64,000 nt of DNA from positions 2,790,001 to 2,854,000 of the forward strand of contig CBDCDL010000002.1 in NCBI GenBank assembly GCA_965215345.1, given 5' to 3'. The notes beneath the pieces are model-generated. The model saw only the letters and a list, made by a program, of their open reading frames with translations, had not been told where the DNA came from and did not search any database. This document shows positions 45,408 through 52,962 of this stretch, in pieces; the first letter of the stretch is position 1, and every line of letters begins with the position of its first letter. The translations under genes and the position numbers were made by a program. Source of the stretch: CATQHW01 sp965215345 (GTDB lineage Bacteria; Spirochaetota; Spirochaetia; SZUA-6; Bin103).

Positions 45408-45708
45408 AGACTGTCTCGGCAGTGCGAAGGATCGCATTGCGACGGATGTAGTTGCGGCTCGACTGGACCGCGTCATGTTCAATCAGATCGGCTTGTCGAC
45501 CGAATATGAGGCTCAGCTCTTCCTGCATCTGCGCCATGTCCAGAAGCGTTCGGCGCGCATCCGGATGGAACCGCACCAGTAGGTCGACATCGCTGTCGGG
45601 GCCGAAGTCCTCTCGCAAGGCGGAGCCGAATAACGCCAGTTCCTTTACCTGCCACCGTCTGCAGAAGCTGGCAATCTCGTCTCTTGGCGGTTCGAATCTT
45701 GCACTCAC
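45397..45708 (-). CDS. mntA: MntA-like nucleotidyltransferase antitoxin
   Basis: This 103-residue minimal nucleotidyltransferase has the motif LALFGSALREDFGPDSDVDLLV: GS, then DVD, the two metal-binding Asp. It also has LSLIFGRQADLI with the third acidic residue just after. MntA proteins AMPylate and silence HepT toxins. The start is GTG 45708. The pair forms a typical MntA-HepT module. A long open stretch upstream in the same frame looks like noncoding high-GC sequence, so I exclude it. Confidence 0.85.
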   Translation of the reverse strand: MSARFEPPRDEIASFCRRWQVKELALFGSALREDFGPDSDVDLLVRFHPDARRTLLDMAQMQEELSLIFGRQADLIEHDAVQSSRNYIRRNAILRTAETVYAA

Positions 45709-45883
45709 AGGAAACCAGTCCCTTTGCCCAACGGCGCTGCTCCTTGAATCAACCGATGGCTTGCAGAGTGTAACCGGGTTGGCGGGGAGCTGGGGAGCGG
45801 GGGCGGGTGCTGGTGGACGCCGACCGACCTTGCGCCGCCGCGCGGCGTCGAGCCCCTGCGACGGTGTTGCTACTAAACGGCTA

Positions 45884-46786
45884 CTACGGCGTGCCGACGC
45901 CCGGGACGTCGACCTCGACCGTGCGGATGCGCCCGTCGCCGGGACTGCGGGGGCGCCCCAGCACCGTCGACTCGCACAGAAACAGCGTGGTCGCGTCCGG
46001 TCCGCCAAGCGTGCAGGCGAAGGCGCTGTAGCCGGCCACGTCGATCCGGTCGCGCAGCTCGCCGCCCTCGGCGATGCGCAGGTAGCCGCCGGTTTCTCCG
46101 TAGCGGTAGTAGGGGACGGCGACCCACAGGCAGCCGTCCCGGTCCAGGGTGATGCCGTCCGGCGGCACGCCGAGGTCGGCCCACACGCGCCGGTTGACGA
46201 GCGAACCGTCGGGTTCGATGTCGAACGCGGTCAGGCGTCCTGCGAATGTCTCGGCCGCGATCAGGGTGGCGCCGTCGGGTGTGACCACCATGCCGTTGGG
46301 GAAGGTGACGCGGTCGGCGACGATGCGCGCCGCCCGCGGGGCGTCCCAGGCGGCGCCGGGCGCCGGCGGCTCAACGAGCGCGATGCTGCTCTGGCGCGGC
46401 ATGTTGCCCGGCATCGGCAGCAGTCCCTCGTCGAAGTCGGTGTCGTCACTGCCGACGTAGGCGCGGCCGGCGCGGTCGATCACCATGTCGTTGCAGGGGA
46501 ACCCCGTGACCCGCCGCATCTCGGCAACGGTAGCAGTGCGCCCGTCCCGGCATGCGAGCAGCCTGCCGTCCTGCAGCGAAACCACCTGCAGGGTGCCGTC
46601 CGGCAGCCAGCCGAGCCCTGACGGCAGCTCGTCGACGGCGGCGATCGTCTCCAGGTTCCCATCGAGGTCCAGACGGTGGACCGTGCCGGCCAGGACGTCG
46701 GAGAAGTACAATCTGTCTCCCCGCCAGCGCGGCCCTTCCGGGAAGTACAGGCCATCCTTGAGGATGGTCGGTTCGGGGCGTGCCAT
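45884..46786 (-). CDS. SMP-30/gluconolactonase-like protein
   Basis: This 300-residue six-bladed propeller has GLYFPEGPRWRGDRLYFSDV with the metal-binding Glu of 'EGPRW', then LPSGLGWLPDG, CNDMVIDRAGRAYVGS and FPNGMVVTPDG with the conserved Asn. PPDGITLDRDGCLWVAVP follows with its Asp. These fit the metal ligands of the SMP-30 family, which hydrolyses sugar lactones. ATG 46786 is used. Its last 25 codons are duplicated at 44931-45005. A sugar-acid pathway with the nearby oxidoreductases is plausible but not proven. Confidence 0.87.
   Translation of the reverse strand: MARPEPTILKDGLYFPEGPRWRGDRLYFSDVLAGTVHRLDLDGNLETIAAVDELPSGLGWLPDGTLQVVSLQDGRLLACRDGRTATVAEMRRVTGFPCNDMVIDRAGRAYVGSDDTDFDEGLLPMPGNMPRQSSIALVEPPAPGAAWDAPRAARIVADRVTFPNGMVVTPDGATLIAAETFAGRLTAFDIEPDGSLVNRRVWADLGVPPDGITLDRDGCLWVAVPYYRYGETGGYLRIAEGGELRDRIDVAGYSAFACTLGGPDATTLFLCESTVLGRPRSPGDGRIRTVEVDVPGVGTP
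45889..45963. repeat. Direct repeat, right copy (within SMP-30 gene)
   Basis: The in-place copy of the repeat. It lies at the 3' end of the SMP-30 gene. With the left copy at 44931-45005 it brackets the MntA/HepT genes at a distance of about 960 bases. Confidence 0.75.
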
Positions 46787-47079
46787 GGTGCCGCCATCGT
46801 ACACCGGCCTCGCTGTCAGGGGCCGTCGCGGATCACCGGCGTGGTATGATCGGTTGTGCCGACAGGACAGGCGCTCGCCGCCGGCCTGTTCGAGACCGCC
46901 ATCGGCGATTCGTCGGCAATCGTCGTGTTCCGCTCCTGGAGACCGTGCGCCACGGCCGCGACGGCGACCTCAGCCCGATCACGCGTGAGCCGTGTTTTGA
47001 CCGGCTTCGTGGGGGGCGACTACCCTCCCGACGTGGTCGGGGAGGTCGTTGGGGGCCGCTTCACTGGAGGAGACCGCGG

Positions 47080-48318
47080 ATGACCCGAGAGGAGCTCCTG
47101 GAACTGATCGAGGCGGGGGAGAACTCGGGCGTCGAGTTCAAGCGGGACGAACTGCGGCCCGAGCAACTGGCGCGAGAGGTGGCAGCGCTGGCCAACTTCC
47201 AAGGAGGACGCGTGCTGCTGGGCGTGGAGGACGACGGGACCATTACCGGGATTCGCCGCGCGGGCCTGGAGCGATGGGTCATGGACACGGTGTTCGGCCA
47301 TATGGTCCATCCGCTGTTGCTGCCGTTCTACGAAGAGGTGCCGGTCGCCCCCGATCGTCGCGTCGCCGTCGTCACGGTCACGCAGGGTCCCGTCAAGCCG
47401 TACGTGGTCCGGCAGCGCGGCCGCGAAGACATCTACGTGCGCGTCGGCAGCACCTCGCGGCTGGCCACGCGGGAGCAGCAGGCGCGGCTGTTCGCCACAG
47501 GCGGTCTGCTGCACACGGAGATGCTGCCGGTTTCGGGCAGCGGCCTTGCCCATCTCAGTCGGGAACGCCTGGCAGACTACCTCACCACGATCGTGGGAGA
47601 ACCGAGCGCGCCGCAGGATGAAGCGGCGTGGCACGAACGCCTGTGCGCTCTGGGCTTCATGGTGGAACGCGACGCCGGCCCGCCCGCCTGCACGATCGCC
47701 GGGCTGCTGCTGTTCGGGTACCGCCCGCGCCGCCTGCTGCGCCATGCCGGCGTACGCTGGATGTGCTTCAAGGGGCGGGAAAAGGCGTACGACGCGCTGG
47801 ATGATCAGGTGATCGAGGGGCCGCTCACCGGCCTCTGGCGGGACTTGTCAGGCGGGCGCGAACTGGTCGAGAAGGGACTCATCGAACGTCTCGCGGACGC
47901 CATGCGTCCGTTCGTCTCCGAGGAGCCCGGCGCGGTGGATGAGTCGATGCGCCGGGAACGGCGCTGGCACTACCCGCTCGAAGCGCTGCGCGAAGGCGTC
48001 GTCAACGCGCTGACCCATCGCGACTGGACGCGCTATGAGGAAGTGGAGGTCGTCCGTTACGTCGATCGGATAGAGATCGTGAGCCCCGGCGCCCTGCAGA
48101 ACGGCATGACGGTCGCCAAGATGATCGCCGGCCGGCGTGCACCGCGCAATCTGCTCATCTCCGAGGTGCTGCGCGACTACAACTATGCCGACGCGCGCGG
48201 CATGGGCGTGCGCAACAGGATCATGCCGCTGATGCGCGCCCGCAACGGCATGGACCCCGAGTTCGAAGCGACCGATGACTACTTGCGGCTGACGCTGCGC
48301 CGCGGCGCAGAGCGCTGA
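47080..48318 (+). CDS. AlbA_2 domain ATP-binding protein (RecG/Schlafen-like)
   Basis: This 412-residue protein has the two-part layout of the family. The N-terminal AlbA_2 domain has ENSGVEFKRDELRPEQLARE, LANFQGGRVLLGVEDDG and YVRVGSTSRLA. The C-terminal GHKL-like part has LEALREGVVNALTHRDWTRY, VDRIEIVSPGALQNGM and DARGMGVRNRIMPLM. GGAGGAG precedes ATG 47080. Upstream in-frame sequence from 46780 is not family-like. Proteins of this kind are often annotated as putative transcriptional regulators and occur in defence regions. Unlike the shortened relative at 24017 it is complete. Confidence 0.85.
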   Translation: MTREELLELIEAGENSGVEFKRDELRPEQLAREVAALANFQGGRVLLGVEDDGTITGIRRAGLERWVMDTVFGHMVHPLLLPFYEEVPVAPDRRVAVVTVTQGPVKPYVVRQRGREDIYVRVGSTSRLATREQQARLFATGGLLHTEMLPVSGSGLAHLSRERLADYLTTIVGEPSAPQDEAAWHERLCALGFMVERDAGPPACTIAGLLLFGYRPRRLLRHAGVRWMCFKGREKAYDALDDQVIEGPLTGLWRDLSGGRELVEKGLIERLADAMRPFVSEEPGAVDESMRRERRWHYPLEALREGVVNALTHRDWTRYEEVEVVRYVDRIEIVSPGALQNGMTVAKMIAGRRAPRNLLISEVLRDYNYADARGMGVRNRIMPLMRARNGMDPEFEATDDYLRLTLRRGAER

Positions 48319-48414
48319 ACCATGACCGGGGCATGTCCCGATACACGAGCGGCCGTCCGGTCCGGTCAACAGATCACTTTCCCGAGCAGCAACGCTTGAC
48401 CACGCGGAGAGGCG

Positions 48415-49269
48415 ATGTGCGTCGTCGGCATCATGTCGAATGAGGCGAAGGATGAACGGGTACGGTGTTTCTACCCCCTCGGGGTGCCCGATCCGAGGGT
48501 GCTGAGCGCGGCGCAGGTCAGGCAGTTCAACGAGTTGGGCTACCTGTTTCCGCTGGAAGTGTTCGATACCCAGGAGGTGGCGGCGCTGCGCGCGTACTGC
48601 GACGACCTGTTCGCCAGGGCGGTGGGCACCGGCCACGGCAGTTACGACATCAACGGCTGGCACTGTCACTGCGCCGGCCTCTACGACCTGTGCATGGAGC
48701 CGCGCATCCTGGATCCGGTGCAGGATCTCCTCGGCGAGGACCTGGTCCTGTGGGGCACCCATTTCTTCCTCAAGGAAGCGGGCGACAGCAAGCGGGCGAG
48801 TTGGCACCAAGACGCCTCCTACTGGCCGCTGTCACCGAGCAAGACCGTCACCGTGTGGCTGGCGATCGACGACGCCGACGCCGGCAACGGAGCCATGCGG
48901 GTCATCCCGCGCTCGCACGTCAACGCCCAGCTCGCCTACCGGCAGAGCACGGAGGCGGAGAACAACGTGCTGACCCAGACCACACTGGAGGCCGAGGAAC
49001 AGGGAGATCCGCCGGTGACCATCGCGCTGCGCGCCGGCCAGATGTCGCTGCACACCGACTGGCTGATCCACGGCTCGGAGCCCAACCGCTCGGCGCGCCG
49101 CCGCTGCGGGCTGACCCTGCGCTTCACCGCCGCCGACGTGCGCGCCCTGGACCCGGGCTGGGCCACCCGCAGCATCATCTGCCGCGGCCGCGACGACGCC
49201 GGCCACTGGGCGGATATCCTCCGCCCCGCCGGCGAACACATCCCTCCCCGCTCCACAACTGACCGTTGA
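48415..49269 (+). CDS. Phytanoyl-CoA dioxygenase family protein (PhyH)
   Basis: This 284-residue Fe(II)/2-oxoglutarate oxygenase has AAQVRQFNELGYLFPLEVF near the start and the metal motif HQD in SWHQDASYWPLSPSKTVTVW (about residue 127). The distal His is in DWLIHGSEPNRS, and Arg in RRRCGLTLRF is placed for 2-oxoglutarate. GGAGAGG lies just before ATG 48415; ATG 48433 is possible. It is one of three PhyH proteins in this window, and they are not close copies of one another. The substrate is unknown. Confidence 0.87.
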   Translation: MCVVGIMSNEAKDERVRCFYPLGVPDPRVLSAAQVRQFNELGYLFPLEVFDTQEVAALRAYCDDLFARAVGTGHGSYDINGWHCHCAGLYDLCMEPRILDPVQDLLGEDLVLWGTHFFLKEAGDSKRASWHQDASYWPLSPSKTVTVWLAIDDADAGNGAMRVIPRSHVNAQLAYRQSTEAENNVLTQTTLEAEEQGDPPVTIALRAGQMSLHTDWLIHGSEPNRSARRRCGLTLRFTAADVRALDPGWATRSIICRGRDDAGHWADILRPAGEHIPPRSTTDR

Positions 49270-49394
49270 GGCTTCAGTTCGTGCTACCCGGGGCCGCTCC
49301 GATCACGCGCCGCGCCGTCGGTACGGTTGGCTCCGATACGGTTCGCGTCACCGTCGTACCGGGCCAGCAGCGCTTCCCTCCTTGAAAGGGTCCG

Positions 49395-50188
49395 ATGGGT
49401 TTGCAGAGTATGGGTGCAGTGGCAGACCGATGGAACACAAGCCTTGGTTCCGGGGCCGGCACGATCGGGGTGGAGCCGTTCGATACCGGTTACGGCGGCG
49501 GCTTCCAGGTGCGGATCGACGCTCTGGACGCGATGGCGTGCGAGCTGGTGGAGGACAGTGGGGCGCCGGGCAGCGGGTCGAGCTCCCGCCGCAGCGGGGC
49601 GGATGGAGCTGGGAGGAGGACTCGATCGCCGGCACCGAGCTGGAGGCGGCGCGCGAGCGCCTGCAGCGGCGGATGCGCGATACCGAGGCCGAGATCGCGG
49701 AGGAGCTGGCGGCGCAGGGGTGGCTGACCGTGATCGACGGGCCTCTGCACAACATCCGCCGCGCGCACCCTGCCGATCATCGGCTACGTCAAGACCCATC
49801 ATCGGCCGATGCTGGCCGCAGAGGCCTGGAAACAGGTTCCCGACCTGCCCGCCGGCCGGCGCTCCGGTCTGTTTGCGATGCGCGACGACCTGTATGGCTG
49901 TTACCTGCGGGCCGGCCGGGGCCGTGGGCCGGGCCGTGGGCGGGCATCGTGCGGCAGGAGGTGCCGGCCGGCGTCGGTCTGGCGCCGGCGGTGGAGACCG
50001 CGGATGCGGCCGCGGGATGGCTGCCGGCGTTCGCCTCCGCCCCACACCGCGACGAACGGGCGCCCGTGAACATGGCGCCGGTTGCCGGTCTGGAGCGCCA
50101 CCTTCACCATCTGCAGGGTGATCGCCGTTTGGCGTTGCGTGCGGTGCGGGCGGCGGTGATGGAGCTCAATCGCGCGCAGGCGGCGTGA
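49395..50188 (+). pseudogene. nurA: NurA-like nuclease, multiply frameshifted
   Basis: The pieces lie in alternating frames: VEPFDTGYGGGFQVRIDALD (from about 49470), then TELEAARERLQRRMRDTEAE and LTVIDGPLHNIRR in another frame. PIIGYVKTHHRPMLAAEAW and FAMRDDLYGCYLRAGR return to the first frame, and VRQEVPAGVGLAPAVETADA up to ELNRAQAA at the end is in the second again. At least three frameshifts are needed, and the 'FVDGVRR' part expected early in NurA is missing. NurA is a 5' to 3' nuclease that works with HerA, which is the next gene, 30 bases on. Compare the intact copy at 58908. This one cannot make a full protein. Confidence 0.65.
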
Positions 50189-50218
50189 GCTCGCCAGGCT
50201 GAGAGGAAGACGGCAAGC

Positions 50219-52042
50219 ATGAGCGGTGACCCGGCGCGTATCGGGCTGGTGGACGGTTCGGTGGACAGCAATTCGCGCACGTTCCACGTCGTACTGGATG
50301 CGGATGCGATCATCCAGCTCGACGAGCTGATCACGGTGAACACCGCGCTGCCCGACGGGCGCGAGGTCACGCACCACGGGATCGTCACCGAGCTGTCGTC
50401 CCGCTTCGAGGGGGCGGAGCTTCCTTCGGACACCGGCCGCGTGATCGATCGGACCCTGCCGGCGGAGCTGGTGCGGCGCGCGGAGGTGCGCGTGCTGCGC
50501 GTGGTGCCGGAGTTGTTCCTCGCTCCCCATGCCGGGGCGACCGTGACCCGTGCCGCGGGCGATCATCGCGCCGTCGCGCTGTTCGAGGACGAGATGAGCC
50601 TCGGCAAGCTACCGCTGGGGCTCGATTTGGGCGGCGAGCCGGTCTACGCCGACATGCGGTTCGTCGACGGGCGCGCGGGCGGACACGTCTCCATCTCCGG
50701 AATCTCCGGCGTCGCCACCAAGACCTCCTACGCGCTGTTCCTGCTCTACCAACTGCTGGAGACCGAACTCGGCATGCAGCTGCTGGACGGCCGCGCGGGC
50801 CGGGAGTCGGTACGGGCGCTGGTGTTCAACACCAAGGGCGAGGACCTGCTGCACGTGGACCGCGCCAACGCCGAGTTCGCTCGACGTCCCGAGGCCGCCG
50901 AGCACTGGCAGTCGCTGGACGTGTCCGACCCTGGGCCGTTCCGCTCGGTCCGGCTCTACGCGCCGCGTGGCACCGCTTCCGGGAACAACCTCACGCCGGA
51001 CGTACAGACGCGGCCCACCGGCGACGTGCGCGCCTACGGCTGGACGCCGGAGCAGTTCGTCCGCGAGCAGTTGCTGCAGTTCTGCTTCTCTTCCGAGGAC
51101 GAGCGAGGGACCCAGGTCGGCTTCGCCGAGCAGCAGGTGCGCATCCAGTTCCTGCGCCGGCTGCGGCGCCTGGAAGGCGATTCCACCGGCGCGGCGGTGA
51201 TCGCCGAGGCCGTGCCCCCCGATACCGGCTACAACCCCGATCGCCTGGCCGAGCGGGAGCCCGAGGAAGCGGTCGCCGGCGACGGACACGTGGTGCGCGA
51301 GTTCGGGGACCTGATCGATCTGCTGGAGCGGATCGCGGCCGAGGAGGACGAGTCGCGCCTGAACGAGTGGTTCGGTCGCACCCAGGCGGGCACGCGGCAG
51401 GCGTTCCTGCGCCGGCTGTTGCGGCTGCGGCGCCACCTGGGCCCGCTGATCGGTTGCGGGCTGCGGCCGCTGTCGCTGGAGAACGCGCGGCTGCACGTGG
51501 TGGACATCTCCCGGCTGCACGACGACGCCCAGCGCTTCGTGGTGGGCGCGCTGCTGGACCGGATCTGGCGTGAGAAGCAAGGCACCGGCCGTCTGCCGCT
51601 GCGCTTCGTGGTGCTGGACGAGCTCAACAAGTACGCGCCGGCGCAGGGCTATTCGCCCCTGACGGAGCTGCTGGTGGACATCGCCGAGCGCGGCCGGTCG
51701 CTGGGGGTGCTGCTGATCGGCGCCCAGCAGGCGGCCTCGGCGGTGGCTCAGGCGCTGCCGCGCAATGCGTCCCTGAAGGTGGCCGGCCGGCTGGACGCCA
51801 GCGAATCGGAGGCGTACCGGTTCCTCACGCCGGCGCTGCGGGAGCGCGCGACCCGCTTCATGCCGGGCACCATGGTGGCGTCGCAACCGATCGTCCCGGA
51901 ACCGATCCCGATCCGGTTTCCGTTCCCGCCGTTCGCGACCAACCCGGACGAGGCCGCGGCGGACATCGCCTCCGAGGAAGCCGGCGTCGAGCGGATATCG
52001 CGCAACGTGACGGCGCTGTCAGGCGGGGACATCGAGTTATGA
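50219..52042 (+). CDS. herA: HerA-like DNA translocase, divergent P-loop
   Basis: This 607-residue HerA-family protein has an N-terminal HAS-barrel-like part (about residues 10-110). The P-loop region SISGISGVATKTSYALFLLY (about 160) lacks the usual Gly before Lys. VRALVFNTKGEDLLHVD follows, then a Walker B, RFVVLDELNKYAP (about 465), and GVLLIGAQQAASAV. HerA forms a hexameric ring that drives NurA in DNA end resection. The gene is intact and close in sequence to the one at 57218, though its nurA partner upstream is broken and mre11 downstream is a stub. No strong ribosome site beyond GAGAGGAAG about 11 bases before ATG 50219. Confidence 0.87.
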   Translation: MSGDPARIGLVDGSVDSNSRTFHVVLDADAIIQLDELITVNTALPDGREVTHHGIVTELSSRFEGAELPSDTGRVIDRTLPAELVRRAEVRVLRVVPELFLAPHAGATVTRAAGDHRAVALFEDEMSLGKLPLGLDLGGEPVYADMRFVDGRAGGHVSISGISGVATKTSYALFLLYQLLETELGMQLLDGRAGRESVRALVFNTKGEDLLHVDRANAEFARRPEAAEHWQSLDVSDPGPFRSVRLYAPRGTASGNNLTPDVQTRPTGDVRAYGWTPEQFVREQLLQFCFSSEDERGTQVGFAEQQVRIQFLRRLRRLEGDSTGAAVIAEAVPPDTGYNPDRLAEREPEEAVAGDGHVVREFGDLIDLLERIAAEEDESRLNEWFGRTQAGTRQAFLRRLLRLRRHLGPLIGCGLRPLSLENARLHVVDISRLHDDAQRFVVGALLDRIWREKQGTGRLPLRFVVLDELNKYAPAQGYSPLTELLVDIAERGRSLGVLLIGAQQAASAVAQALPRNASLKVAGRLDASESEAYRFLTPALRERATRFMPGTMVASQPIVPEPIPIRFPFPPFATNPDEAAADIASEEAGVERISRNVTALSGGDIEL

Positions 52043-52111
52043 ACCGGCGTCCTCGAGCGTGGCCAGATTGACCATCTGCAAGGCAGAGGTCAGGATGCAT
52101 GAGCGGTAAAG

Positions 52112-52657
52112 ATGGGCACGAAAACGCTCACCGCCGACGAACTCCTGGGAATGGCGGATGATGGATTTCTGTACGAGCTTCTGGAGGGCGAGCTGAGTCG
52201 CATGTCGCCCGCGGGCAGTGAGCATGGCGCCATCGGCATGAACTTCGTGACCGGTTTGGGGCCTCACGTGAAAGCCAACGACTTGGGGGTCGTGTTCGGG
52301 CCGGACACCGGTTTCAGGATCGCATCCGAACCTGATACCGTTCGCTCTCCCGACGTGTCGTTCGTGCGGCGCGAGCGCATACCGCAGGACGGACTCCCCG
52401 AGGGCTACTGGCCGGGAGCGCCCGATCTTGCCGTGGAGATCATCTCCCCCAGCGACACCTACGCCGACGTGGAGAGGAAAGTGACCGAATGGCTTGATGC
52501 GGGAGCGTGCAAGGTCGTCGTGATCACCCCGCGCACGCGCACGGTCACCGTTCACTCTTCACGGGCGCAGGTGCTCCGACTGCGCGAATCGGACGAGCTC
52601 GACCTCGGCGACGTGGTGCCCGGGTTCTCATGCACGATCGCCGACATCATGGCTTGA
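52112..52657 (+). CDS. Uma2-family PD-(D/E)XK nuclease-like protein
   Basis: This 181-residue DUF820/Uma2 protein has YELLEGELSRMSPAGSEHG, PDVSFVRRERIPQ (Asp) and APDLAVEIISPSDTYADVERK with the catalytic Glu. The conserved EWLDAGACKVVVITPRTRTV follows. Uma2 proteins have a PD-(D/E)XK nuclease fold and spread widely, especially in cyanobacteria and other high-paralog genomes, with unclear roles. It sits between herA and the mre11 stub, where the other copy of this gene set has nothing, so it looks inserted. Its stop overlaps the mre11 stub ATG by one base. Confidence 0.83.
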   Translation: MGTKTLTADELLGMADDGFLYELLEGELSRMSPAGSEHGAIGMNFVTGLGPHVKANDLGVVFGPDTGFRIASEPDTVRSPDVSFVRRERIPQDGLPEGYWPGAPDLAVEIISPSDTYADVERKVTEWLDAGACKVVVITPRTRTVTVHSSRAQVLRLRESDELDLGDVVPGFSCTIADIMA

Positions 52658-52935
52658 TGCTGAAGCTCCTTCACACGTCTGACTGGCACCTCGGGGCGAA
52701 GCTTGGCCGGCACGATCGCGCTCCGGACCACCAGGCGGCGCTGCGTGGGCTGCTCGATCTTGCGGAGTCCATTCGTCCCGACCTGATCCTGCATTGCGGA
52801 GACCTGTTCGACGCCTTCCGCCCGCCGCACGACGCGCTGCGGCTCGGGGCGCCGGCACTGCGGCGTCTGGCGGCAGTCGCGCCCACCCGGCGATCGCCGG
52901 CAATCGCGATTCGTCGCTGGCGATAATTATCATTC
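52657..52935 (+). pseudogene. Truncated mre11/sbcD stub
   Basis: ATG 52657 reads MLKLLHTSDWHLGAKLGRHD, then PDLILHCGDLFDAFRPPHD, the first two metal motifs of Mre11/SbcD. After VAPT the frame shifts: IAGNRDSSLAIII appears in the next frame, the GNHD motif with His changed to Arg. The annotated frame ends at 52926, and homology stops by about 52935. About 300 further residues of a normal protein are absent. It meets the convergent rad50 gene end 28 bases away, so the missing part was lost at the junction with the other copy. Confidence 0.75.
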
Positions 52936-52962
52936 CGGAAAGAGGTTGAGTGCCAGCGTCAA

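Noticed and set aside
46856..47083. Small plus-strand frame before the AlbA_2 gene at 47080
   Set aside because: No motif, no ribosome site, and composition like flanking noncoding DNA; the GGAGGAG before 47080 serves the AlbA_2 gene.
52918..52932. AT-rich palindrome GATAATTATC between the mre11 stub and rad50
   Set aside because: It is short, not followed by a T-run, and lies at a junction scar. I could not support a terminator or an attachment site.
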